Under the pieces are notes generated by a model that had not been told where the DNA came from, did not search any database, and worked only from the letters and a program-made list of their open reading frames with translations. Both the position numbers and the translations under genes were made by a program. A DNA stretch of 64,000 bases from JAIYDJ01 sp031400505 (GTDB lineage: Bacteria > Pseudomonadota > Alphaproteobacteria > Rhodobacterales > Rhodobacteraceae), in contig JANNPZ010000091.1 in the NCBI GenBank assembly GCA_031400505.1, forward strand, positions 83,527 through 147,526, read 5' to 3'. Positions 7,889 through 17,145 of this stretch are shown piece after piece. How positions within the stretch are numbered: position 1 is the first letter of the stretch; the number at the start of each line of letters is the position of its first letter.

Positions 7889-10800
7889 TCAGACCTCAAG
7901 TTCGATCAGCAGGTCCTTTGCGTCGATCTGGGCGCCCGGATGGACCAGCAGCGCCTTGACCACGCCGGCGCGTTCGGCGTGGATGCCGGTTTCCATCTTC
8001 ATCGCCTCGATGGTCAGCAAGAGGTCGCCTGCCTTGACTTTTTGGCCTTGGGTCACTGCGACGGAGGCGATGGAGCCGGGCATCGGGGCGCCGATATGGG
8101 CGGGGTTGCCTTCGGTCGCTTTCGGCTTCGCGGCGGTCTTGGCCTTGATCAGCCGGTTGGGCACCCGGATCACCCGGGGCTGGCCGTTCAGTTCGAAGAA
8201 CACTTTCACCTCGCCGTCGTCCGAGGTTTCGCCGATGGCCTGCAGGCGCAACTCCAGCGTTTTGCCGGGGTCGATTTCTGCGGTGATTTCCTCGCCTTGG
8301 GTCATGCCGTAGAAGAAGGTTTTCGTCGGCAGCGTGCGCACCGGGCCGTAAAGGCGATGGCGAGTGCGGTAGTCCATGAAGACTTTCGGATACATCAGGT
8401 AGCCATTCAGGTCTTCGGCATCGACCGTTTCGCCTTCGGTTTCCTCCAGCCCCAGCCCGAGGTCCGCATCAAGCTTGATGCGTGCCGCGTCGAAATCCAC
8501 CGGCGACAGGCTGGCACCGGGGCGGGTCAGCAAAGGCTCTTCGCCTTTCAGCACCTTTTTCGAAATGACTTCCGGCCAGCCGCCATGCGGTTGGCCAAGG
8601 TTACCGCGCAGCATGTCGATCACGCTTTCGGGGAAGGCCACATCCACGTTTGGATCCTCGACCTGCGCGCGGCTCAGCCCTTGTGCCACCATCATCAGGG
8701 CCATGTCGCCGACGACTTTGGACGAAGGCGTGACCTTGACGATATCGCCGAACATCTGGTTGGCATCGGCATAGGATTGGGCCACCTGATGCCAGCGGTC
8801 TTCTAGACCCAGACTGCGGGCTTGTGCCTTGAGGTTGGTGAACTGCCCGCCGGGCATTTCGTGTAGATAGACCTCGGACGCAGGGGCGGGCAGGCCGGAT
8901 TCGAAGGCGGCATACTGCGCGCGGACCTGTTCCCAGTAGTTCGACAGACGGCGGATCGCCTCGATGTCAAGCCCGGTGTCGCGGTCGGTATGGCGCAGCG
9001 CCTCGACGATGGAGCCAAGGCAGGGCTGCGAGGTTCCGCCCGAGAAGGCGTCCATCGCCGCATCGACTGCATCGACCCCGGCCTCGCAGGCGGCAAGCAC
9101 CGTGGCCCCGGCGATGCCGCTGGTGTCATGGGTGTGGAAATGGATGGGCAGGCCCACTTCTTCCTTCAGCGCCTTGATCAGCAGGCGGGCAGAAGACGGC
9201 TTTAGCAGCCCCGCCATATCCTTGAGGCCCAGAATATGCGCGCCCGCCGCCTTCAACTCGCGGCCCCGCGAGACGTAATAGTGCAGGTCGTACTTCGCCC
9301 GCGCCGGGTCGAGGATGTCGCCAGTATAGCAGACGGCCCCTTCGCAGACCTTGCCCGACTTGACCACTGCGTCCATCGCGACACGCATGTTTTCGACCCA
9401 GTTCAGGCTGTCGAACACGCGAAAGACGTCAACGCCGGTGACTGCCGCCTGTCTGACGAAAGCCTGCACCACGTTGTCGGGGTAGTTGGTGTATCCAACC
9501 CCGTTTGATCCGCGCAGCAGCATCTGCGTCATCACGTTGGGCAGATGCGCGCGGATGTCGCGCAGGCGCTGCCAGGGGCATTCCTGCAAGAACCGGTAGG
9601 CCACATCGAACGTGGCGCCACCCCAGCATTCGACCGAGAAGAGGCCGGGCAGGTTGGCGGCATAGGCGGGTGTGGCGCGGATCATGTCGATCGAGCGCAT
9701 CCGCGTTGCCAGCAGAGACTGGTGCCCGTCGCGCATCGTGGTGTCGGTGATCAGCACGCGCTTTTGTGCGGCGAGCCAGTCTGCCACGGCCTGCGGGCCC
9801 TTGTCGTCCAGCAGATTGCGGGTGCCAGGGGTTACGGGGGCAATGGCCGGCGGGGCTTTGGGGGTGCGCAACTCGGCATGTGGTTTCGGGCGGCCGGCAG
9901 TTTCGGGATGCCCGTTCACGGTGATGTCGGCGATGTAGGTCAGGATCTTGGTCGCCCGGTCGCGGCGCTTCTTGAACTGGAACAGGGCAGGGGTCGTGTC
10001 GATGAATTTCGTCGTATAGGTGTCGTCAAGAAACGTCGGGTGTTTCAGCAGGTTGATGACAAAGTCGATGTTCGTGCTGACCCCGCGGATGCGGAATTCG
10101 CGCAGGGCGCGGTCCATCCGGGCAATCGCCTTGTCCGGCGTCTGCGCCCAGGCCGTGACCTTTACCAGCAGACTGTCATAGTACCGGGTGATGACGCCCC
10201 CCGCATAGGCCGTGCCGCCATCCAGACGGATGCCCATGCCGGTCGCACTACGATAGGCGGTCAGACGGCCATAGTCGGGGATGAAGTTGTTCTGCGGGTC
10301 CTCGGTGGTCACCCGGCATTGCAACGCGTGACCGTTCAGGCGGATGTCTTCCTGCCGCGCCATGCCCGTCGCCTCGGCCAGGGTCTTGCCTTCCTCGATC
10401 AGGATCTGCGCCTGCACGATGTCGATGCCGGTGACCTGTTCGGTCACGGTGTGTTCGACCTGCACACGGGGGTTTACTTCGATGAAGTAGAACTGCTGGC
10501 TGTCCATATCCATCAGGAATTCCACGGTGCCCGCGCATTCATACCCCACATGGGCGCAGATGCGGCGGCCAAGCTCGCAGACCTCGGCGCGCTGCGCTTC
10601 GGTCAGATAGGGGGCCGGAGCGCGTTCTACCACCTTTTGGTTGCGGCGCTGGACCGTGCAGTCACGCTCGAACAGGTGGTAGATCTGCCCGTACTTGTCG
10701 CCAAGGATCTGCACCTCGACATGGCGGGCGCGCAGGATCATCTTTTCGAGATACCCCTCGCCGTTGCCAAAGGCGGCTTCGGCCTCGCGCCGGCCTTCGC

Positions 10801-11353
10801 GGACCTTGTCGGCCAGTTCCTCGGGTCCGTTGATCGGCCGCATCCCGCGCCCGCCGCCGCCCCAAGAGGCTTTCAGCATCAGGGGATAGCCCACGGCTGC
10901 CGCCTGCTCGCGGACAAGGTCCATATCGTCGCCCAGCACTTCGGTCGCCGGGATCACCGGCACGCCTGCCGCCATCGCCACCCGACGCGCGCTCGCCTTG
11001 TCGCCCAACGCGCGCATCGTGGCCGAGGTGGGGCCGATGAACACGATGTCCGCCGCCTCGCAAGCCTCGACAAAGTCGGGGTTTTCCGACAACAGGCCAT
11101 AGCCGGGGTGGATCGCATCCGCGCCCGACATCTTGGCCACCCGGATGATCTCGGGGATGGAAAGATACGCCCCCACCGGCGACAGACCTTCACCGATCAG
11201 ATAGGCCTCATCCGCCTTGAAGCGGTGCAGACCCAGCTTGTCTTCCTCGGCATAGACGGCAACGGTTTTCTTGCCCATCTCATTGGCCGCGCGCATGACG
11301 CGAATGGCAATCTCGCCTCGGTTGGCGATCAGGATCTTCTTGAATTCGGTCAT
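7889..11353 (-). CDS. pyc: Pyruvate carboxylase
   Basis: A protein of 1154 residues, the full length of single-chain pyruvate carboxylase, which makes oxaloacetate from pyruvate, bicarbonate and ATP. Domains in order: biotin carboxylase (about 1-460; ATP-grasp loop with 'SWGGGGRGMR', and 'EVNPRVQVEHTVTE'); carboxyltransferase (about 540-810; 'DTTMRDGHQSLLATR' and the metal-binding 'HFHTHDTSG'); the PYC/OADA conserved region; and the biotinyl domain with biotin-accepting Lys1119 in 'EAMKMET'. The start has a purine-rich site upstream. It is convergent with hisE and probably monocistronic. Confidence 0.97.
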   Translation of the reverse strand: MTEFKKILIANRGEIAIRVMRAANEMGKKTVAVYAEEDKLGLHRFKADEAYLIGEGLSPVGAYLSIPEIIRVAKMSGADAIHPGYGLLSENPDFVEACEAADIVFIGPTSATMRALGDKASARRVAMAAGVPVIPATEVLGDDMDLVREQAAAVGYPLMLKASWGGGGRGMRPINGPEELADKVREGRREAEAAFGNGEGYLEKMILRARHVEVQILGDKYGQIYHLFERDCTVQRRNQKVVERAPAPYLTEAQRAEVCELGRRICAHVGYECAGTVEFLMDMDSQQFYFIEVNPRVQVEHTVTEQVTGIDIVQAQILIEEGKTLAEATGMARQEDIRLNGHALQCRVTTEDPQNNFIPDYGRLTAYRSATGMGIRLDGGTAYAGGVITRYYDSLLVKVTAWAQTPDKAIARMDRALREFRIRGVSTNIDFVINLLKHPTFLDDTYTTKFIDTTPALFQFKKRRDRATKILTYIADITVNGHPETAGRPKPHAELRTPKAPPAIAPVTPGTRNLLDDKGPQAVADWLAAQKRVLITDTTMRDGHQSLLATRMRSIDMIRATPAYAANLPGLFSVECWGGATFDVAYRFLQECPWQRLRDIRAHLPNVMTQMLLRGSNGVGYTNYPDNVVQAFVRQAAVTGVDVFRVFDSLNWVENMRVAMDAVVKSGKVCEGAVCYTGDILDPARAKYDLHYYVSRGRELKAAGAHILGLKDMAGLLKPSSARLLIKALKEEVGLPIHFHTHDTSGIAGATVLAACEAGVDAVDAAMDAFSGGTSQPCLGSIVEALRHTDRDTGLDIEAIRRLSNYWEQVRAQYAAFESGLPAPASEVYLHEMPGGQFTNLKAQARSLGLEDRWHQVAQSYADANQMFGDIVKVTPSSKVVGDMALMMVAQGLSRAQVEDPNVDVAFPESVIDMLRGNLGQPHGGWPEVISKKVLKGEEPLLTRPGASLSPVDFDAARIKLDADLGLGLEETEGETVDAEDLNGYLMYPKVFMDYRTRHRLYGPVRTLPTKTFFYGMTQGEEITAEIDPGKTLELRLQAIGETSDDGEVKVFFELNGQPRVIRVPNRLIKAKTAAKPKATEGNPAHIGAPMPGSIASVAVTQGQKVKAGDLLLTIEAMKMETGIHAERAGVVKALLVHPGAQIDAKDLLIELEV

Positions 11354-11515
11354 CGGGCAGGCTCCGGTTGGCGTGGCCGGATTACTCTAGGCGCGCTGCG
11401 GTGCAGCGCAAGGCCTGCGCGCCCTCTCCTGCAGAGCGCCTGCAAAGAATCTGTGACGTTCGAGGCCCCAGGCGGTAAACTGTTGTGGCTGGGCAAGGGT
11501 CTGGGGGCATCCGCC

Positions 11516-12328
11516 ATGCAGGACGAAGATCGCGCGCCAGATACCTTTTACAAGTCTCAATATGCGCGTTTCGGCGGTGCCCTTGCTGCCGAGATACGGC
11601 GCGAGGTCTATGGTGCCGATTTGGGTCAGCAGGGCTGGCGCACACTTGGGGAACAGGAACAGATCGCAGAACTTGTCCGGGCGCAGGCATCCTGTCATCT
11701 GATGGATGTCGCTTGCGGATCAGGTGGCCCGGCCCTGGCGGTCTCGGCGGTGACCGGGTGCAGGCTGACAGGGGTAGATATCGAGCAAGCCGCGATTGCC
11801 GAGGCGCAGGAACGCGCAAGTCTTGCAGGCGACGCAGGGGCGCGGTTCGCAGTGGCCGATTGCAATCTGCCGCTGCCGTTTGAGGATGCTGGTTTCGACG
11901 TGATCACCTGCGTCGACGCCGTCCTGCATCTGCGCAACCGGAATTCCGCCTTTGCCGACTGGTATCGGCTGCTCAGACCGGGCGGCAGCCTTTTGCTGAC
12001 GGATGCTGCCGTGCTGACGGGGCAGGTCGGCAAGTCTGAACTCGACATTCGCGCCTCGCAGGGCGATTTCGCCTTGGTGCCCGCCGGAATCAACGAGGGG
12101 GCGCTGGAACTGGCGGGTTTTGTGGTGCGACACGTCGAAGATACGTCGGCTGCCACCGCGCGCATTGCGCAGCAGCTTCTTGATGCCCGCGTGGCACGGG
12201 AAGAAGCCTTGGAGGTGGAGGAGGGGAAGGTCTGGTTCGCCAGACGGCAAAGCTTTCTGCGGATAACCGCCACGCTGGCAGGCGAGGGACGTCTGTCGCG
12301 GTTCCTCTATATCGCAAACAAGAAATAG
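11516..12328 (+). CDS. Class I SAM-dependent methyltransferase
   Basis: A cytoplasmic protein of 270 residues. The SAM-binding glycine loop 'LMDVACGSGGPAL' is near residues 61-73, the acidic end of strand 2 is 'LTGVDIE' (about 85-91), and 'FDVITCVDAVLHL' is motif IV. The ending resembles small-molecule methyltransferases. The true start is ATG 11516; the open frame continues more than 650 codons upstream only because it is antisense to pyruvate carboxylase. The methyl acceptor is unknown. It is divergent from pyc and followed, after 113 bases, by the helicase gene. Confidence 0.85.
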   Translation: MQDEDRAPDTFYKSQYARFGGALAAEIRREVYGADLGQQGWRTLGEQEQIAELVRAQASCHLMDVACGSGGPALAVSAVTGCRLTGVDIEQAAIAEAQERASLAGDAGARFAVADCNLPLPFEDAGFDVITCVDAVLHLRNRNSAFADWYRLLRPGGSLLLTDAAVLTGQVGKSELDIRASQGDFALVPAGINEGALELAGFVVRHVEDTSAATARIAQQLLDARVAREEALEVEEGKVWFARRQSFLRITATLAGEGRLSRFLYIANKK

Positions 12329-12385
12329 TCCGGGCAGGGCATGAGTTCCTTCACAATCAGGCTTTTTCTTTCCAAGGTACAAACC

Positions 12386-12400
12386 GAACAATAAGAGAAC
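12386..12400 (+). promoter_or_regulatory. LexA (SOS) box, GAAC-N7-GAAC
   Basis: GAACAATAAGAGAAC matches exactly the direct-repeat LexA site GAAC-N7-GAAC (equivalently GTTC-N7-GTTC) known for Rhodobacter and other alphaproteobacteria. It is 41 bases before the helicase start, a normal distance for repression. A second, overlapping palindrome AGAACAGTTCT follows at its right end. Confidence 0.75.
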
Positions 12401-12441
12401 AGTTCTTTAACTTCCCAGTCGGGCGTGCTATCTTGAAACCG

Positions 12442-14802
12442 ATGAACGGATTTGACGAACAGGATGCCTTCGAGGCGGCGGTGCCGCTGTCGCACCGCGC
12501 CATGGCCGCGCGGACCTCGCCCTATCTGAACGACCTGAACCCCGCGCAGCGCGCAGCGGTCGAGGCGCTGGATGGCCCGGTGCTGATGCTGGCAGGGGCA
12601 GGAACGGGCAAGACCAAGGCCCTGACGGCGCGTATCGTCCATCTTTTGCGCATGGGCCGCGCGCGCCCGAACGAGATTCTGGCGGTGACCTTTACCAACA
12701 AGGCCGCACGCGAGATGAAGCTGCGGGTCGGCCGCATGCTGGGTGAGGTCGCGGAAGGCATGCCGTGGATGGGCACCTTCCACTCGATTTCCGTGAAACT
12801 CCTGCGCCGCCATGCCGAACTGGTGGGGTTGAAAAGCAATTTCACCATCCTGGACACCGATGATCAGTTGCGCCTGCTCAAGCAGTTGATCGTGGCGGCG
12901 AACATCGACGAAAAACGCTGGCCTGCCCGCCTGCTGGCCGGGATCATCGACGGCTGGAAGAACAAGGCGCTGACGCCCGACCGCGTTCCAAGTGCCGAGG
13001 CTGCGGCCTACAACAACCGGGGCACGGAGCTTTATGAGGCCTATCAGGACCGCCTGCGCACCCTGAACGCCACCGATTTCGGCGACCTTCTGCTGCATTG
13101 CGTGGTGATCTTCCAGAAACACCCCGATGTGTTGGCCCAGTATCAGCGCTGGTTTCGCTATATCCTCGTGGATGAATATCAAGATACCAACGTGGCGCAA
13201 TATCTGTGGCTGCGGCTCTTGGCGCAGGGGCATCGCAACATCTGCTGCGTGGGCGACGACGACCAGTCGATCTATGGCTGGCGCGGGGCCGAGGTGGGCA
13301 ACATCCTGCGGTTCGAAAAGGATTTTCCGGGTGCCGTAGTGGTGCGGCTGGAGCAGAACTATCGCTCGACGCCCCACATTCTGGCGGCAGCGTCCGGGGT
13401 GATCGCGACCAACGCGGGCCGTCTGGGCAAGACCCTGTGGACCGATCAGACCGACGGCGAAAAGGTGCGTCTGATCGGCCATTGGGACGGCGAGGAAGAG
13501 GCCCGCTGGATCGGCGAAGAGGTCGAGGCGTTGCAACGCGGTCGCCGCCCCGGGCCGATGTCGCTGAACGACATGGCCATCCTCGTGCGCGCCAGCCACC
13601 AGATGCGCGCCTTCGAGGACCGCTTTCTGACCATCGGTCTGCCTTATAGGGTGATCGGCGGCCCGCGGTTCTATGAACGGCTCGAAGTGCGCGATGCCAT
13701 GGCCTATTTCCGGCTTGCGGTGTCGCCAGAGGATGATCTGGCGTTCGAGCGGGTGGTCAACACGCCAAAGCGCGGCCTGGGCGACAAGGCGACGGCGGAA
13801 ATCCAGCGCACTGCGCGCGGGGCAGGGGTCAGCCTGCTGGACGGCGCGCGCGAGGTGCTGGCGAAAAAGCTGATCGGCGGCAAGGGGGCGGCGGAACTGC
13901 GCGCCTTTGTCGACGGGGTGGACCGCTGGCATACGCTAACCCTGCCTGCAGACTATGACCATGTCCGGCTGTCCGAACAGATCCTTGATGAGTCCGGCTA
14001 CACCGCCATGTGGCAGAACGACAAGACGCCCGAGGCTCCGGGGAGGTTGGAAAACCTCAAGGAACTCGTCAAGGCGCTGGAACAGTTCGACAATCTGCAA
14101 GGCTTCCTCGAACATGTCAGCCTGATCATGGAAAACGACACCGAAGAGGCGGCGGAAAAGGTCACGATCATGACCCTTCACGCCGCCAAGGGGCTGGAGT
14201 TTCCCGCCGTTTTCCTGCCCGGCTGGGAAGATGGCCTGTTCCCCAGCCAGCGCAGCATGGACGAAAGCGGGCTGAAGGGGCTGGAGGAGGAGCGCCGTCT
14301 GGCCTATGTAGGCATCACCCGGGCCGAGGCGTTGTGCACGGTGTCTTTTGCCTCCAACCGCCGCGTCTACGGGCAGTGGCAAAGCCAGCTTCCCAGCCGC
14401 TTCATCGATGAGTTGCCTAGCCCCCATGTCGATGTCCTGACCCCCCCCGGCCTTTATGGCGGTGGCTTTGGCGCAGCCGCGAGTGTCGGGTTTGGCAGCA
14501 CAATCGAAGACCGCGCGACCAAGGCCGATGTCTACAACTCGCCCGGCTGGCGCCGCCTGCAAGAGCGCGCCGCGACCCGCCCCGTGGCCCAGCCCCGCGA
14601 GGCGCGCAACACGGTGATCGACCTTCAGGCCGTCTCGCCCTATGGCCGCGGCGACCGGGTATTCCACCAGAAGTTCGGCTATGGCGACGTGGTGGCGGTC
14701 GAGGGCGACAAGCTCGACATCGAGTTCGATCACGCGGGCATGAAAAAGATCGTCGCCCGCTGGGTCGTTCCGGCGCATCAGGTGGACGACGTCCCGTTCT
14801 GA
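12442..14802 (+). CDS. uvrD: ATP-dependent DNA helicase, UvrD/PcrA type
   Basis: About 786 residues of a superfamily 1A 3'-5' helicase used in nucleotide excision and mismatch repair. Motifs in order: Q-motif 'LNPAQRAAV', Walker A 'GAGTGKT', motif Ia 'TFTNKAAREM', motif II 'DEYQDTN', motif III 'VGDDDQSIYGWRGA', motif IV 'LEQNYRS', motif V 'MTLHAAKGLEF' and motif VI 'AYVGITRAE'. The C-terminus carries the short Tudor-like RNA-polymerase-binding patch ('GDRVFHQKFGYGDVVAVEG'). ATG 12442 is preferred to TTG 12433, three codons earlier. A perfect LexA box upstream suggests SOS control. Whether it is named uvrD or pcrA is a matter of convention. Confidence 0.95.
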   Translation: MNGFDEQDAFEAAVPLSHRAMAARTSPYLNDLNPAQRAAVEALDGPVLMLAGAGTGKTKALTARIVHLLRMGRARPNEILAVTFTNKAAREMKLRVGRMLGEVAEGMPWMGTFHSISVKLLRRHAELVGLKSNFTILDTDDQLRLLKQLIVAANIDEKRWPARLLAGIIDGWKNKALTPDRVPSAEAAAYNNRGTELYEAYQDRLRTLNATDFGDLLLHCVVIFQKHPDVLAQYQRWFRYILVDEYQDTNVAQYLWLRLLAQGHRNICCVGDDDQSIYGWRGAEVGNILRFEKDFPGAVVVRLEQNYRSTPHILAAASGVIATNAGRLGKTLWTDQTDGEKVRLIGHWDGEEEARWIGEEVEALQRGRRPGPMSLNDMAILVRASHQMRAFEDRFLTIGLPYRVIGGPRFYERLEVRDAMAYFRLAVSPEDDLAFERVVNTPKRGLGDKATAEIQRTARGAGVSLLDGAREVLAKKLIGGKGAAELRAFVDGVDRWHTLTLPADYDHVRLSEQILDESGYTAMWQNDKTPEAPGRLENLKELVKALEQFDNLQGFLEHVSLIMENDTEEAAEKVTIMTLHAAKGLEFPAVFLPGWEDGLFPSQRSMDESGLKGLEEERRLAYVGITRAEALCTVSFASNRRVYGQWQSQLPSRFIDELPSPHVDVLTPPGLYGGGFGAAASVGFGSTIEDRATKADVYNSPGWRRLQERAATRPVAQPREARNTVIDLQAVSPYGRGDRVFHQKFGYGDVVAVEGDKLDIEFDHAGMKKIVARWVVPAHQVDDVPF

Positions 14803-14853
14803 TCCTATTCCCCCTTGCAGCCCCCCCACGCGCCCATATACAGAACCCCTCAC

Positions 14854-14943
14854 GGATCGGTGGCCGAGTGGTCGAAGGCGCACGCCTGGAAAGTGTGTAG
14901 GCGGGGAACCGTCTCTAGGGTTCGAATCCCTATCGATCCGCCA
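14854..14943 (+). tRNA. tRNA-Ser (anticodon GGA)
   Basis: A 90-base class II tRNA with CCA encoded. The acceptor arm pairs GGATCGG with TCGATCC (last pair G-U), followed by discriminator G and CCA. The anticodon stem CACGC/GTGTG encloses the loop CTGGAAA, with anticodon GGA at 14888-14890 (reads UCC/UCU). A long variable arm, typical of tRNA-Ser, precedes the T-arm TAGGG-TTCGAAT-CCCTA. A decayed integrase-bearing island starts right after it, in keeping with tRNA genes as integration sites. Confidence 0.96.
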
Positions 14944-15221
14944 ACCACCCATGGAATCTTCCCTTCTGAGCAATGCGCGCTGAATTCATGCGTGATTTCC
15001 GCGGCTTGCGAGTGGTGCTTTTCAACTGAGACTGCCTTTTCCCTGCACCAGGGTCCGGCTTCCACCGGTCGTCTCTGTTTGCCAAATTCCGGCGTGCGGT
15101 TTCCCTGTTATGCTGGTTGTAGCAGGGAATTTCGGTAGTAAAGCTCAGAATCTGCGTTTTTCCTCCCTCATTATCTACAAGATATCAGGGGGTTGGCAGA
15201 GAAATTCCCTAGGGCATCGAA

Positions 15222-15305
15222 CAGGGAATTAATGCGGCGTATCAGGGAATTTCAGTGCGCGAACAGGGACCTGCCCGCCAGGATCAGGGAAGTGTCACCG
15301 AGGCG
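15222..15305 (+). repeat. Four tandem 21-bp units beginning CAGGGA
   Basis: CAGGGA recurs at 15222, 15243, 15264 and 15285, exactly 21 bases apart; the rest of each unit varies. Looser copies lie outside, at 15123 (direct) and at 15100 and 15202 (inverted). In one frame the array spells heptads of the form (N/I)-R-(E/D)-(F/L/V)-x-x-x. It ends where the recombinase pseudogene on the other strand ends. Apart from these repeats, I see no gene between the tRNA (14943) and 15294. Confidence 0.7.
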
Positions 15306-16230
15306 GCAGGCCGAGCCGCTTTTCCTGATCTGCCCAGTCGCTGGGCAGATCAGCATGGACGACAGAGTCCACCGTCATCGCGGGGCCAATCGATCCATTC
15401 AGAATGGCCGCCTGGATGTGCGGGGAGAGGAGCGCGAGCGGCAGGCGGGTGCGGATGTAGCTTTCCGAATGACCGCTCTCACGGGCGATATCAGCGATCG
15501 ACCGGTTGGATTTCAACGCCTCGAGCCAGCCGTGGGCGCTGAGAAGCGTTTTGTGAAGGTTGGGATCGGCGGTGGTGGCAAGAGTGCCCGCGATGATCTT
15601 GGCCTCGATTCCGCGGCGGCGGAGGCTGAACGGGGCGTTGAGGGTCAGCAGCGCGTTGTCCAGCGCATCGGGGGGCAGCGTCAGCCGATTTGCCAAGGCG
15701 GTTCGGTCCAGTTGGTTGGCAACCTGATCGCGGCCAACCCGCACAGTCTCGATGAGGGCAGCCAGCGTCCGCACCTCGAGATCCCGAAGTTCTACGAGGA
15801 TAGGATCGACAGCCCGCGCGATCCGTTCGGTGGTCACCGCATCCGGCGCGCTCACCACCTTGTGGGCCATTGCAGCGCGTTGCAAATGGTCCGCGACGAG
15901 GTTGGCGACGGTTGCATCAAGCGCCTGTGCGGGAAGCCGTCAAGCGGTCGAATCCGCGATCCCTGCACCCTTCAGCAGACGGCTGGAGACATAGTAGCGA
16001 AAGCGTTTGCCGTGCCGCTGAGTGTGCGTCGGTGTCAGACGATCGCCGGACTCGTCGCGGAGCGCGCCGCCGAGGGGGGAGGAGGTGGCGTCTTCCGATG
16101 ATGCCGCGGGTCCGCGCGGGCGGGCTGACTTTTCGATCAACTTCGTCTGCACCCGGTCCCACAGATCTTCTGGAACGATAAGCTTCGTGACGCCCGGCTG
16201 GTCTCCTGCGAAGTGCGCTGCAAGGCTTTT
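15295..16230 (-). pseudogene. Broken large serine recombinase (C-terminal part)
   Basis: Read on the minus strand from 16230, the frame gives 'TKLIVPEDLWDRVQTKL', then 'LTPTHTQRHGKRFRYYV', then a TGA at 15940-15942, then 'RLPAQALDATV' in the same frame, continuing to the characteristic recombinase tail 'GHSESYIRTRLPLALLSP...LPSDWADQEKRLGL'. This is the recombinase and C-terminal zinc-ribbon/coiled region of alphaproteobacterial large serine recombinases. The N-terminal resolvase catalytic domain is missing, cut off near an IS3 remnant. The TGA probably replaces TGG (Trp). The gene is therefore a relic of the element that used the adjacent tRNA-Ser locus. Confidence 0.8.
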
Positions 16231-16333
16231 CTATTTACAGAATGCATAGTTGTGCCCATTCGATAGAGGATGGAGCGGGCAAGGACGGCTCGGTCTGATT
16301 GCTCTGACAGAGCCCCCGGATGCCACCCCTGGC

Positions 16334-16894
16334 ATTGGCAAGGACGACGGGGAACGGTCGGTCATCGCGGACAACATCCTCGACCGCGACTTCCAGGCCG
16401 ACCGGCCAAACCAGAAGTGGCTGGCAGACTTCACCTACATCTGGACCGCCGAGGGCTGGCTGTATGTCGCTGTCGTGCTGGACCTGTTTTCGCGGCGCGC
16501 CGTCGGCTGGTCCATGAAGGCCGACCGGGATGCGTCATTGGTTATGGACGCGCTGATGATGACCGTCTGGCGACGCGGCAGGGCCGACGCGCTTCTCCAT
16601 CATTCGGATCAGGGGTCGCAATACACCAGTGAGCAGTTCCAGAAGCTTCTGGCCGACAACGGCATCACCTGCTCGATGAGCCGGGCGGGAAACGTCTGGG
16701 ACAATTCGGCGATGGAGAGCTTCTTCTCGTCGCTGAAGACCGAACGGACCGCCCGAAAAGTCTACCGGACCCGCGATGAAACCCGTGCCGACGTGTTCGA
16801 CTATATTGAACCCTTCTACAACCCGCGCAGACGGCATTCGAAACTGGGCGACCTCAGCCCCATGGAGTTCGAGGCCCGCGCTATGCTAGCTTAA
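16334..16894 (+). pseudogene. 5'-truncated IS3 family transposase (OrfB, DDE domain)
   Basis: About 186 residues of the rve integrase core. The DDE residues are all visible: Asp in 'LADFTYIWT', Asp in 'HHSDQGSQYT' and Glu in 'NSAMESFFSSLKTE', followed by 'YNPRRRHSKLG', the usual OrfB ending. OrfA and the first third of OrfB are absent; the frame upstream of about 16334 does not resemble a transposase. Homology begins where that of the serine recombinase stops, so this element or a later deletion destroyed that gene. The right end is probably near 16926 ('GGCAGCAGCTCA'); no matching left inverted repeat is seen. Confidence 0.8.
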
Positions 16895-17145
16895 CCTGAT
16901 GTCCACGAAACCGGCAGCAGCTCAGTCCGTCCGGGGACAGGGGCAGTCCCGCCATCAGACGATTTGTGCAACAGAGGCCATCCCATCCCAAAAATCTTCC
17001 CCGAAGGATCGCAATTATTCGTGGGTTTGAGCCTGTTCGCAGCACGGACTGCCCACACGAGGAACTCTAGCAGCGCCCTTTGCCTGTCCGACATTCGGTC
17101 TCGTGCCAAACTTGCGTGCTTGGCAAAAACCGGCATGACCCACCA
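16895..17145. other. Decayed mobile-element debris
   Basis: Between the IS3 remnant and the TetR-type gene lie about 250 bases without a convincing gene. A minus-strand open frame (16891-17136, 81 codons) has no recognisable domain. CTGTTGCACAAATC on the minus strand near 16966 resembles the terminal repeats of some IS5-family elements; this is a weak memory-based match. I treat the stretch as insertion-sequence debris. Confidence 0.35.

Noticed and set aside
9545..12328. A 927-codon plus-strand frame ending in the methyltransferase
   Set aside because: Its first 657 codons are antisense to pyruvate carboxylase and show no domain; the methyltransferase starts at ATG 11516.
16891..17136. An 81-codon minus-strand frame beside the IS3 remnant
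   Set aside because: No family match and it overlaps the presumed end of the IS element; treated as debris.
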